The notes beneath the pieces are model-generated. The model saw only the letters and a list, made by a program, of their open reading frames with translations. It was not told the origin of the DNA and ran no database searches. From assembly GCF_036014175.1 (NCBI RefSeq), contig NZ_CP107917.1:2232001-2296000 (forward strand): a stretch of 64,000 nucleotides of DNA, read 5' to 3'. The position numbers and the translations under genes are program-made. Positions 46,222-54,964 of this stretch are shown piece by piece. How positions within the stretch are numbered: the first letter of the stretch is position 1; every line of letters begins with the position of its first letter. The DNA comes from Streptomyces sp. NBC_00443 (lineage in GTDB: Bacteria; Actinomycetota; Actinomycetes; Streptomycetales; Streptomycetaceae).

Positions 46222-46368
46222 TCAGTGAGGCGATTCCGCGTCGTCGCCGGAGATCTCCGAGAGCCACAGCGCATGCTGGACCTCGGCCTGCTGGACCTCG
46301 TACTCGACCAGCTCGGACAGCAGGCAGCCCACGCCACGGGGGCAACGATCCTCATGTGTCCAGACCAC
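46222..46368 (-). CDS. small acidic protein ORF, unknown
   Basis: A 48-aa ORF starting at GTG 46368 inside the 3' end of the acyl-CoA dehydrogenase gene. The coding pattern looks good: two cysteines in EDRCPRGVGC, then a helical acidic stretch (LLSELVEYEVQQAEVQHAL) and an SGDDAES tail. No clear ribosome site. It could also be the C-terminal remnant of a longer protein whose 5' part was replaced. Not recognised. Confidence 0.35.
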   Translation of the reverse strand: MVWTHEDRCPRGVGCLLSELVEYEVQQAEVQHALWLSEISGDDAESPH

Positions 46369-47521
46369 CGCGCTTGACGAGCTGGCTCGCGATGACGTTC
46401 CGCTGAATCTCGTTCGTGCCCTCGCCGACGATCATCAGCGGGGCGTCACGGAAGTAGCGTTCGACGTCGAACTCGGTGGAGTAGCCGTAACCGCCGTGGA
46501 TGCGCACGGCGTTGAGGGCGATCTGCATGGCGGTCTCGGAGGCGAACAGCTTCGCCATCCCCGCCTCCATGTCCACCCGACGGCCGGCATCCGCCTCCCG
46601 GGCCGCGTACAGGGTGAGCTGACGGGCCGCCGTCAGTGAAGTGGCCATGTCCGCCAGGTAGTTGCCAACCGACTGGTGCTTCCAGATCGGCTTGCCGAAC
46701 GACTCCCGCTCCTGGGCGTAGGCGAGGGCGTCCTCGAAGGCCGCCCGGCCGACGCCGAGGGCGCGGGCGGCGACCTGGAGGCGGCCGGTTTCCAGCCCCT
46801 TCATCATCTGCGCGAAGCCCCTGCCCTCCCCACCGCCGAGTACGGCGTCGGCCGGGGCCCGGTGGTCCTCGAAGGTCAGCTCGCAGCTCTCCACGCCCTT
46901 GTAGCCGAGCTTGGGCAGGTCGCGGGAGACCGTCAGCCCGGGACCGTGCTCGACCAGCAGGATCGAGATGCCCCGGTGGGCGGGGCCGGCGTCCGGATCC
47001 GTCTTGCACAGCAGGGCGATCAGGCCGGACCGGCGGGAGTTGGTGATCCAGGTCTTCGCCCCGTTGACCACGTAGCCGCGATCGCCGTCCTTGCGGGCGA
47101 CCGTGCGGATGGCCTGCAGGTCCGAGCCGCCGCCCGGCTCGGTGAGGGCCATGGTCGCGCGGACCTCGCCGGTGGCCATCTTCGGCAGGTACCGGCGCTT
47201 CTGCTCCGCCGTGCCGAAGTGCAGCAGCAGCTTGGCGACCACGGTGTGGCCGCCCATCGCGCCCGCCAGGCTCATCCAACCGCGGGCCAGTTCCTCGGTG
47301 ATCAGGACATAGCACGGGGTGGAGACGGGAGTGCCGCCGTACTCCTCTGGGACGGCGAGGCCGAAGACGCCGAGCCGCTTCATCTGCTCGATCAGAGCCT
47401 CGGGATAGGTGTTCGCGCGCTCCAGTTCCCGGACGACCGGTTTCACCCCCTTGTCGACGAAGTCGCGCACCGTATGGACGATGAACTGCTCGTCCTCGGA
47501 CAGGATGTCGAGAGTGCTCAT
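46352..47521 (-). CDS. acyl-CoA dehydrogenase
   Basis: 389 aa, full length. TMALTEPGGGSDLQAIRT, the substrate-site region NGAKTWITNSRRSGLIALL and the C-terminal DAPLMIVGEGTNEIQRNVIASQLVKR with the catalytic glutamate are all present. The only intact gene among remnants. The CoA transferase fragment upstream on the same strand suggests an original CoA-transferase/dehydrogenase catabolic pair. Confidence 0.92.
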   Translation of the reverse strand: MSTLDILSEDEQFIVHTVRDFVDKGVKPVVRELERANTYPEALIEQMKRLGVFGLAVPEEYGGTPVSTPCYVLITEELARGWMSLAGAMGGHTVVAKLLLHFGTAEQKRRYLPKMATGEVRATMALTEPGGGSDLQAIRTVARKDGDRGYVVNGAKTWITNSRRSGLIALLCKTDPDAGPAHRGISILLVEHGPGLTVSRDLPKLGYKGVESCELTFEDHRAPADAVLGGGEGRGFAQMMKGLETGRLQVAARALGVGRAAFEDALAYAQERESFGKPIWKHQSVGNYLADMATSLTAARQLTLYAAREADAGRRVDMEAGMAKLFASETAMQIALNAVRIHGGYGYSTEFDVERYFRDAPLMIVGEGTNEIQRNVIASQLVKRGGLDT

Positions 47522-47584
47522 GCTGTGGCGTTCCTCGCTGGTGGCATGGTGGCGTTGATGCCGCCGAGGTCTCGGACCGGCGCT

Positions 47585-47821
47585 TCAGATGACGTGCTCC
47601 GCCTTCAGACTGTCGATGTCGGCCGGGCTGTACCCAAGAGCGGCCAGGATCGTCTCGGTGTGATCGCCGACCGCGGGGACGGGATCCACGCGCGGAGCGA
47701 GGCCCGCCAGGTCCGCCGGCGGCAGCAGCGCCTCCACCGTGGCTCCGCCAGGGATCCGTACGTCCCGCCGACGGTCCCGGCCGCTGAACACCGGGTGATC
47801 AAGGAACTCCCCCACGTGACG
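47585..47821 (-). pseudogene. CaiB/BaiF CoA transferase, C-terminal remnant
   Basis: About 76 codons matching the end of a family III CoA transferase: EFLDHPVFSGRDR, IPGGATVEALLPPADLAGLAPRVDPVPAVGDHTETILAALGYSPADID. The preceding 300 or so residues are missing. The sequence is joined directly, near 47822, to the front half of an aminotransferase. The fragment lies just upstream of the intact acyl-CoA dehydrogenase. Confidence 0.75.
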
Positions 47822-48198
47822 ACCTCGGCGTGCCCGGGCCAGCCGGGCGCTGCGACCAGGACCTCGTCGCCGGTGTCGATCAGGGCCTGGGTGGCGAGGA
47901 AGAGGGCGTTCTTCGCTGCGAGGGCGATCTGAACGTCGGTCTCGCTCCAGAGGAGTTGGGTGTCGTCTTCGATGGCGGTGGCGACGAGCGCGCGCAGGGC
48001 GGCGGGGTCACCCTGGGCCGTTCCGTAGTGGTGGGTGGCGGGGTCGCGGACGGCGGCCACGGCGGTGTCCACGACCGCGGCGCTGGTGGCCGCCTGGGGT
48101 TCGCCGGCGGCGAGGGTGATGACGTCCGCGCCCTGGGCCCGTAGCGCTTCGGTCTTGGCGGCCATGGCGAAGATCGGGTCCGTGATGCGTGTCGTCAC
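47822..48198 (-). pseudogene. PLP-dependent aminotransferase, N-terminal remnant
   Basis: The start of an aspartate/aromatic aminotransferase (class I fold): TRITDPIFAMAAKTEALRAQGADVITLAAGEPQ, HYGTAQGDPAALRALVA and ALIDTGDEVLVAAPGWPGHAEVV. It stops after about 125 residues, before the PLP lysine, at the junction with the CoA transferase remnant. GTG 48198 overlaps the stop of the RraA remnant (GTGA), so the RraA-aminotransferase order is original. Confidence 0.75.
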
Positions 48199-48405
48199 CG
48201 CCCGGCAGCTACGAAGTCGTTGTACAGGTCGAGGGTGCTGTGGCCTTCCCGCAGTCTCTGCATCAGCTCGTTCTCGTGGACGACGCGCGCGTCGGCGCGG
48301 TCCAGGATCCGGGCGGTGTCGGACGCGGGAAGCGCCACGACTCCGTCGATGTCCCCGACGACGAGGTCGCCGGTGTGGACCGTGACCCCACCGACGTTGT
48401 ACGCG
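48195..48405 (-). pseudogene. RraA/HMG-aldolase family, C-terminal remnant
   Basis: About 70 codons reading NVGGVTVHTGDLVVGDIDGVVALPASD and RADARVVHENELMQRLREGHSTLDLYND, the C-terminal half of an RraA-like 4-hydroxy-4-methyl-2-oxoglutarate aldolase. The N-terminal half is absent; homology stops near 48405, where a plus-strand LysR remnant begins. Confidence 0.7.
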
Positions 48406-48850
48406 ACACCACGGTGACCTCGCTCTTCGCCGACCGGTTCGTCGCCGCCCTGCCGCTGCGGCACCCACCGCCGCAGCCACCGGACCGCTGGACCTGGCGG
48501 ACCTCGCGGGCGCTGCGTGAGTATGGCTGCACCGCCAGATCTCGCCCGACCACCACGACGCCATGGCGACCCTGTGCCGAGTCGCGGGCTTCAGGCCCGT
48601 CACGACCCGCTGGGCCCGGTCGGTGACCTCACAGATCGCCATGGTCGAATGCGGCCTCGGCGTCACCGTCGTTCCTGCCGCGGCGGCGGCCGCGTCACAC
48701 CCCGCCGTCCGCTTCAGACCCCTCCGTCATGCGACGGCGACCATCGAACTCACCGCCATGACGAGATCCACCCCCGGTGCGCTGGCCGAACGCCTCACCG
48801 CCATAGCGACACAACTGACCACAGCGCAGGCACCGCCACCGCACAGCTGA
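48404..48850 (+). pseudogene. LysR family regulator, C-terminal remnant
   Basis: Effector-domain pieces of a LysR regulator: TVTSLFADRFVAALPLRHP, then, after a one-base frame change in CACCCA, TAAATGPLDLADLAGAA. A stop replaces an expected Trp, after which VWLHRQISPDHHDAMATLCRVAGF...VTSQIAMVECGLGVTVVPAAAA runs to the end. No HTH half is present. Confidence 0.7.
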
Positions 48851-49687
48851 CTACGAACGAGCCTTCGAGAGCGCCCTCGTCGACTGCCGCGGCACTCCCG
48901 ACAGGTTCCACCGGTCATCACCAGCGGTCACTGTGCCTGACAGCCCGTCAGAATCAGCGTCAGGTGAGCGTCGAAGTGACTTCTCAGGTCAGAGGCCCTT
49001 CGCAGCGGGTTCGAGAATCGCCACGCACTCCACATGATGAGTCATCGGAAGGATGTCGGCTTCAGCGGGATTCGGAAAAATGCAGGTCAGAGCCCATTTT
49101 GCGGCTCGCTGTACCGCCTGCGGGCGCCCGGAACGTCAAACGAGCGTCATGGCCAACAGCCCATCTCCCTCTTCGGGGGAGACAAGCCAGGCTGCCCGAA
49201 CTCGTTCGCGGCGGTTCTCGCGCCTGGCCCCGGCCGGCCTGGGCGCAGGACGGCTCAGGACCGGCCCCGGCAGCGTCGGGGGCGCCGCATCCTTCCCTCC
49301 GGCTCGCCCTTGCCACCGAAGAGGGCCGGCTGTGCACAGCCATGCAGGTGGCTCTGTCCGGCTTGGCCGGCGGCGCCGGGATGATGCTGATCAACGGGTA
49401 GGCCACCAGTAGCCACGCCAGGACCCGATGAGAGCAACCCGAGACCCATCGCCGGTCAGAGCTGTTCTGCTCGTTCGGGAAGTGCCCGGGAGCTTCGACC
49501 GTCCGGCGGATATCCGCGCGCCGATCAACTCGATCGTCTCCGAAGCACCCCCATTCGTCGGTCTTCCGGTCCGAGGCGCGGGCCTCCACGGCCAGTCGGA
49601 TGACGGGCGCTGGAGGCTCGGGGACTCGTGTCACGGACGGTGCGCCTGTTGCGGGCAGGTCCCGCGGCGAAGGCGCGTCGGTGGTTC
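48851..49687. other. gene-poor region with an RNA methyltransferase relic
   Basis: 837 bp without an intact gene. The only recognisable piece is at 48989-49056 on the minus strand, the last 22 or so codons of a TrmA/RlmC-type m5U RNA methyltransferase (ADILPMTHHVECVAILEP, then a stop). Other open frames look like GC-driven noise. Confidence 0.6.
48989..49056 (-). pseudogene. TrmA/RlmCD-type RNA methyltransferase, C-terminal relic
   Basis: Reads ADILPMTHHVECVAILEP followed by a short tail and TGA at 48989. This is the invariant C-terminal signature of 23S rRNA/tRNA uracil-5 methyltransferases. Nothing upstream (49060-49600, minus strand) continues the family. Confidence 0.6.
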
Positions 49688-50278
49688 TCAGGCGAGGACG
49701 ACCGGCTTGCCGCTCAGTGCCACACCGGCTTGGCGTAGCTCACTGATCGCGGTGCTGGTGGTGTCGGCGGCAACGCCGGCGGTGTAGTCGAGCAGGACCC
49801 GGACGGCGAAGCCCGCCCGTACGCCGTCGAGCGCGGTGGCCTTCACACAGTGGTCGGTAGCGATGCCGACGACGTCGAGATCACTGATGTGGCGGGCACG
49901 CAGCCAGTCCGCCAGCGACGTGCCGTCCTGAGCCGAGCCCTCGAAACCGCTCTTCGAGGCGGAGTACGCCCCCTTGTAGAACACGTCGTCCACACCTCCA
50001 GAGGTGACGGCGGGCGCGAAGTCCGGATGGAACTCGCTTCCCTCGCTGCCGACGACGCAGTGCTCGGGAAAGGAGCTTTGGAAGTCCGGGTGCTCGGAGA
50101 AGTGGGCCCCCGGGTCGATGTGGTGGTCACGGGTGGCGACGACGTGCGTGTAACCCCCATCAGCGCGCCGAACCAGGTCGGCGATGGCCACGGCCCTGCC
50201 CGCGCCGCCCTTCACCGGAATGCTGCCGCCCTCGCAGAAGTCCTTCTGCACATCAACAACGATCAATACACGGCGCAC
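49688..50278 (-). CDS. isochorismatase-family hydrolase (nicotinamidase-like)
   Basis: 196 aa. The N-terminal LIVVDVQKDFCEGGSIPVKGG holds the catalytic aspartate. VATRDHHIDPGAHFSEHPDFQSSFPEHCV supplies the metal-binding D-x-H residues of nicotinamidases. GIATDHCVKATALDGVRAGF holds the nucleophile cysteine. Converts nicotinamide to nicotinate if a true PncA. The GTG 50278 start matches the family N-terminus; the ribosome site (GAGGG) is somewhat distant. Confidence 0.9.
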   Translation of the reverse strand: MRRVLIVVDVQKDFCEGGSIPVKGGAGRAVAIADLVRRADGGYTHVVATRDHHIDPGAHFSEHPDFQSSFPEHCVVGSEGSEFHPDFAPAVTSGGVDDVFYKGAYSASKSGFEGSAQDGTSLADWLRARHISDLDVVGIATDHCVKATALDGVRAGFAVRVLLDYTAGVAADTTSTAISELRQAGVALSGKPVVLA

Positions 50279-50677
50279 GAAAACCCATTCCCTCGGGAGA
50301 ACCCATTGCCGGTATGGTCGGTCCCTCCGCCGGTGGTAGGCGCGGAACTCGCCACCACTCACCCGACCGGGAAGCATGTGGTGAAGGCGTCCATCTGCGA
50401 GTCGAGCACATGGCCGAAAGACGAGCACCTGGCATAGCCGATGCGGTTGTCCACCGGCCGGTGCATCGGGTCGATCGGCCGACCTCGGAACCATGCGGTC
50501 GTCAGCCGACAGCCCGCAGAGCCGACTGCGACTGGACCGCAACCGCGGAGCGCTGGGCGCTCTTCAGCCCGACGTGATCGGGAGCAAAACGGGTGGCGCT
50601 CGTCCTGAGATCCGTGGCCACACCTCGGCTTCCCCCGTGGCCTCCTGACCTACGACACCGGACAATCAGAGACGTGA
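50279..50677. other. 399-bp gap, no clear gene
   Basis: Contains the promoter region of the nicotinamidase-like gene (two ACCCATT copies at about 50283-50308). A minus-strand open stretch near 50520-50640 (RFAPDHVGLKSAQRSAVAV) might be a fragment of a membrane-protein gene, but I cannot support it. Nothing else seen. Confidence 0.4.
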
Positions 50678-51469
50678 TCACCCTGCCTGGATCCGCGTCC
50701 TGCGGGACTGCGGGGAGCGGGAAGGGCGGTGGGTGTGGAGGACGAGCAGCGCCAGGGCGCCGGTCGCTGCAGACCAGGTGAGGGAGAGCAGGCCGTGGGA
50801 CCAGGGGGTGTGTGGGGTGAGGGCTGAGCTCAGCGCCAGCTGGTTCACGCCGTACAGAGGAAGCGCGGATACGCCCGCCACATCCATGAGCGTGTTGAAG
50901 ACGGGATTCTGCAGGCCGGTGTCGACCAGGCTGAGCATGATGATGAGGAAGAAGCCCTCCAGCTCGCCGCGGACCAGAGAGCCGAGCAGAAGGCCGATGC
51001 CGCCGTAGGCGAGGCCGGCACCTGCAAGGCCCAGTGCCAGGGGGACCGCGTGCCGTACGGGCAGGGAGACCCACAGCAGGATCGTGGTGTAGAGGGCCAG
51101 CAGCACGGCGGTGAGGGCGACGGCGGCAAGCTTCGCCAGCAGCATCGGCAGCCGGGGGTAGCCGGCCAGCAGCAGACGGCGGTCCATCTCCCGTGATTGG
51201 AAGGTCTCGGTGAAGGCGATGAAGCCGGCGACCATGGTGATGGCGCCCAGCGCGCTGGCCACCTGGCCGACCTGGCTGGCCGGGGCGGAGACCGGGGTGC
51301 TGATGGCGTCCAGCCGGATGCGCACCACCCGGTCGGAGGTGCACAGACGTGCCACAGCGATCCAGACGGGGATGAACGCAACCGCCAGGGCCAAGGCCAG
51401 CCGGTTGCGCAGGTGACCCAGCAGAGTGCAGCGCAGCAGTTCGGTGAACGCCGTCCAGGAGAGCCTCAA
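50678..51469 (-). CDS. ABC-2 type transporter permease
   Basis: 263 aa with about six membrane helices (ALAVAFIPVWIAVARL, ALGAITMVAGFIAFTETF, LAAVALTAVLLALYTTILLWV, LALGLAGAGLAYGGIGLLLGSLV, FFLIIMLSLVDTGLQNPVF, LLSLTWSAATGALALLVL). The TTG start at 51469 overlaps the ATPase stop by four bases, so it is translationally coupled. Two-component ABC-2 exporter; substrate unknown. Confidence 0.85.
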   Translation of the reverse strand: MRLSWTAFTELLRCTLLGHLRNRLALALAVAFIPVWIAVARLCTSDRVVRIRLDAISTPVSAPASQVGQVASALGAITMVAGFIAFTETFQSREMDRRLLLAGYPRLPMLLAKLAAVALTAVLLALYTTILLWVSLPVRHAVPLALGLAGAGLAYGGIGLLLGSLVRGELEGFFLIIMLSLVDTGLQNPVFNTLMDVAGVSALPLYGVNQLALSSALTPHTPWSHGLLSLTWSAATGALALLVLHTHRPSRSPQSRRTRIQAG

Positions 51470-52095
51470 CGGTCGGTCTCCTCGAAGTGCAGATACCCCT
51501 GGCGCAGATGAGCGATCGCGTCGAAGTGGTGCAGGTCGTGCAGCAGGTGCGAAACCACGAGGATCGACCGGCCCCGATCACGCAGATCGGTGGCAAGGGA
51601 CCAGAACCGCTGATGGGTGTCCCAGTCGAAGCCCTGGTAGGGCTCGTCCAGTACCAGCAACTGCGGATCGTGCATGAGAGCGATCAGCAGGTTCAGCTTC
51701 TGCCGCGTTCCGCCACTGAGCTCGCCGACCTGCTGTCGCCGGCAACCGGTCAGCGCCAGCAGCTCCATCAGCTCGTCGGCGCGCTCCAGCGTCGGCAGCC
51801 GGTAGGCCATCTGGAACAACCGCAGATGCTGTCCGACGGTGAACGCGTCGTTCAGTACCGCCCGTTGCGGGCAGTACCCGACCGCCCCGGTCCTTGTGAC
51901 CGTTCCGCGATCAGGCGCAAGGTTTCCTACGGCGATCTGTAACAAAGTACTTTTGCCCGCGCCGTTCTCGCCGACGACTCCCACCAGCGTCCCGGCGGGC
52001 ACATCAAGGTCGACGGCGCGCAGGACCTGCCTGCCGCCGAACGCCTTGCGGACTCCGCGGATCCGCAGCCGGTGGCGCGTCGTTACTACCTGCAC
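51466..52095 (-). CDS. ABC transporter ATP-binding protein
   Basis: 209 aa. Walker A is GVVGENGAGKSTLLQ, the signature is ELSGGTRQKLNLLIAL, Walker B is LLVLDEPYQGFDW, and the switch histidine lies in ILVVSHLL. The GTG 52095 is preceded by GAGGGG; a longer ORF start would add 20 residues outside the fold. Partner of the overlapping permease. Confidence 0.9.
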   Translation of the reverse strand: MQVVTTRHRLRIRGVRKAFGGRQVLRAVDLDVPAGTLVGVVGENGAGKSTLLQIAVGNLAPDRGTVTRTGAVGYCPQRAVLNDAFTVGQHLRLFQMAYRLPTLERADELMELLALTGCRRQQVGELSGGTRQKLNLLIALMHDPQLLVLDEPYQGFDWDTHQRFWSLATDLRDRGRSILVVSHLLHDLHHFDAIAHLRQGYLHFEETDR

Positions 52096-52423
52096 ATGAG
52101 CCCCTCGAAAGATCGGACAGAGGTAACGAGCAGGCCCGGAGGAGAAGCCCGGCACGGAGGCCGGGGCCCCACAGGCTCATGCCTCCCTGACCCGTCCACT
52201 GCACCCGGATCGCAACGTCCGGCCTGGGCGCCCCCTGCCCCGGGGGGCGCTGCCGCCCGGTGTCAAACGAGTCCGTACCGCCGGTGTAACGGCGGCCACC
52301 CGCTGTTTCCGGTGACGGCATCGGGACTGGTGGGTTCGCGTGTTGAGGTGGCGCATACTCGCGAGCCGCTCGACACGCTGGGCACGGTGGGTGATCGCTC
52401 GGGATCGTGGCGGCCGCGGGCAA
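52096..52423. other. 328-bp gap, no gene seen
   Basis: Holds the promoter region of the ABC operon. No open frame with convincing protein character on either strand. Confidence 0.4.
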
Positions 52424-52594
52424 CTACCAGAGCCAGCGGTCGAGTAATCCGGCCCAGCTGAACCCGTGGTAGCCGTCGAACGCAGGTGGATCGATTTTCT
52501 TGAGTTCGTCAGTGAGACGCGTGGCCCCATCGGGGACGACACACTCCTCAGTGGCCGCCGGGGCGTATCGGCTCCAGGAAACGCCTCTCAGGCG
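52424..52594 (-). pseudogene. orphan C-terminal gene fragment, unknown
   Basis: A minus-strand open stretch of about 56 codons without a start codon. It ends in well-formed protein sequence (CVVPDGATRLTDELKKIDPP, AFDGYHGFSWAGLLDRWLW, stop at 52424). The composition and the aromatic end look like a real protein C-terminus. I do not recognise the family. Confidence 0.4.
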
Positions 52595-52784
52595 CCCTCA
52601 CCCATGTCCGCGCAGGTCACACCCCAGATTCGCGACTCCAGGCGGCGGATTACGCGGAACGCAGGGGAGGGAGCGGGCGGGAGGCGGGGAGCACCTCGGG
52701 GGTCGGGCGCGCGCCGGTCCTCTCGCGCGGTCGTCGGGGCCGCGCGCGGCACGGGGGCGTCGCGGGCCCGTGCGGAAAGCAAGG

Positions 52785-52960
52785 TCAGCGACGGGTGACG
52801 ACGATGCCGACGGCTGCCATGAGCACCGCCGCCACGCCAGCTGCCACCGTGGGCTGAGCCAGGACGGGGTCAGGGCGGAGTGCTGATAGATCACGTACAT
52901 CGCAATGCCACTGATCAGCAGGATGACCAGGACGGCCACCAAGCCCAGTAACGCAAGCAC
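52785..52960 (-). pseudogene. small two-helix membrane protein (frameshifted)
   Basis: Starts GTG 52960, just after the stop of the flavoprotein gene. Helix 1 is LALLGLVAVLVILLISGIAM. After HSALTP the frame breaks at 52866-52869. Adding one C to the minus-strand run restores VLAQPTVAAGVAAVLMAAVG, a second helix ending in VTRR and a stop at 52785. About 58 aa when repaired. Probably part of the same operon as the flavoprotein. Confidence 0.55.
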
Positions 52961-52961
52961 A

Positions 52962-54625
52962 TCACCGTTCCTGGACGGTCGGGGTACGCCCGGAACTGGT
53001 CGATCGGGGGCGCACGCCATGGCGCAACAGCCCTGCCCACAGGCGGGCCCGGCCAGCCCGGTCCAGGGCCTCGTGGGCGGCCAGCAGGCCGCTGGTGACC
53101 GCGCCGAGGAAGCCGCCGGCCAGGCAGTCCTGGCCCGAGAGGTACAGGCCCTTGACCTCGGTTCGTGGGCGCAGCCAGTCCGCCAGGCCGGGGCGGTGAC
53201 CGTCGCCGAAGCCGGCCACGTCCTTGGCCAGCCCGTACAAGCTGCCGCCGGGCCAGCCGGCGAAGTGCTCGGCCGTCAGCGGGGTGCCGAGCTCGTGGTA
53301 GGCCACCCGGCCTGTAGTACGGGGCAGATGGCGGTGGAGTTGGTCAAGGAGCTGTGCGGTGAGCTCGGCTTTCAGGGACAGGTAGGCAGGGTCCCGGTGC
53401 CGCCATCGTGAACCGTGGAATGGCTCGAACAGCTCTGGCCGTACGTAGGTCAGGATCTCTCCGGTCGACCGGCCGGGGTGGCGCGTGGTCCAGGTCGGGT
53501 CCTTGGCGCAGGAGAACGAGAAGAAGTAGCCGCTGGTCCGCCCGCCCGTGCCGTCGAAGAGGGCGTCGCAGTCCTCGTCGGTCACCATCAGGTTGTGCCG
53601 CGGCAGCCCGAGTTCCGCGGGGTCGCCGTCCAGTCCGAGGAAGAGCACCACGAACGGGAATCCGCGCCGCATGCCATCCAGCCGGTCTGCGATGCGGTCG
53701 GGTTGGCGTGGCAGCAGGGTGCGGTACGTGTTCTGGGCGCCTGCCGCGCTCACCACCACCGGAGCCCGCACGCGGGTGCCGTTCGCCAGCACCACGCCCG
53801 TCGCGCGCGACCCGTCCAGCTCGATCCGGGCCACCGGCGCCCGCACGAAGACCTCGCCGCCGGCGGCGCGGATCGGTTCGAGCATCGCGCGTGCGATCTC
53901 GGCACTGCCACCCACCGGGTACCAGGCACCGGTCCGGAAGTGCTCGAACAGCACCGCGAGGAGGAAGAACGGCAGCCTTGCCGTGGAGTCGGCCAGCAGC
54001 AGCGCGCTCGGGGTGAGCACAGCCTGCCGCAGCCTCTCATCGCGAACCAGCCCTTCCACCACCTCCCGGGCCGGACACAGCGCCTGGGGCGGCACGGCCG
54101 TCGCCCGCAGGACCCGGGCCAGCCGTCGCACCACCGGGCCTGTCAGCCGTCCCAGAGCGAGCGCGGGCAGGACCGCCCGGCACCGCCCGATCAGCCCGAA
54201 CAGCGCCTCGATGCCCGCTCGTTCGGCCGGGAAGCGCGCGATCAGACCGGACCGATAGGCCGAGAAGCCGACCGGCGCCTGGTACACCTCCCCGCCAGGC
54301 GGTACTCGTCGTACGGGTCCCCCAGCGGGGCCCATTGCAGCGTGCCGCCGGTCAGATAATCCGAGAGCACGCGGACCGGCTCTCGCTCCGTCAGCTGTCC
54401 CACGTAGTGGATTCCGACGTCCCACTCCCAGCCGCGTCGCCGGTAAGCGTGGGTGTAGCCGCCCGCGGTGTAGTGCTGCTCGAACACCGCCACCCGCCGG
54501 CCCTGGCGCGCCAGGCATACCGCGGTGGTCAGCCCGCCGGCCCCGGACCCGACCACCGCCGCGTCGTACTCGTCCGTCAGCCCGCCCGCCGCCAACGGCC
54601 GGCCCACCAACACGCGATCCGTCAC
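52962..54625 (-). pseudogene. CrtI/CrtISO-like FAD oxidoreductase (frameshifted)
   Basis: A phytoene-desaturase/carotenoid-isomerase/retinol-saturase type flavoprotein, about 554 aa when repaired. The N-terminal FAD motif is AAVVGSGAGGLTTAVCLARQG, then FEQHYTAGGYTHAYRRRGWEWDVGIHYVG. The frame breaks at 54290-54293; one more G gives LAGGEVYQAPVGFSAYRSG. The C-terminal flavin motif GLYLSGQDCLAGGFLGAVTSGLLAA is intact. GTG 54625 is the likely start. It would desaturate or isomerise a polyene or prenyl chain (inference). Confidence 0.8.
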
Positions 54626-54964
54626 AGCCACCACCTTCGCTGCAGTTCTACATGCCTACATACACCGGGAAAAACGAGCTGTTCGCCCCCAGTCACGCAA
54701 CCGCATCGCTGCGGACCACGGCCTGTGGCTGGCCGAGGCATCCGGCTCGGGCCATGGCCGGGAGGAGCTCGGTGCCGGCCATGTGGAGCCACGCACGCGG
54801 TGGTGCTCGCGGAAAGCCGCCGACCCCAGCACCTCGCCGTGTACGCGCTGGTGCTCGCGCGGTATCTGACCTCCTTGTCGGTGGTGGGCATCCCACCTGC
54901 CGAGAAGTCGCCCCCGACGACGGTGTCTGCGCTGCCGGGGTCTCCCATCCCCGGGAAGCCTCCC
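54626..54964. other. 339-bp gap between flavoprotein and acyl-CoA ligase
   Basis: The right-hand promoter area of the flavoprotein gene has an AT-rich spot with CTACAT direct repeats (54648-54661). Open frames exist but none looks like a protein. It may separate two transcription units of the cluster. Confidence 0.4.

Noticed and set aside
47585..49687. Insertion sequence or prophage causing the gene remnants
   Set aside because: No transposase, integrase, terminal inverted repeats or target duplication could be seen.
50314..50577. Plus-strand 87-codon frame upstream of the nicotinamidase-like gene
   Set aside because: No ribosome site, biased R/P/H composition and no recognisable domain.
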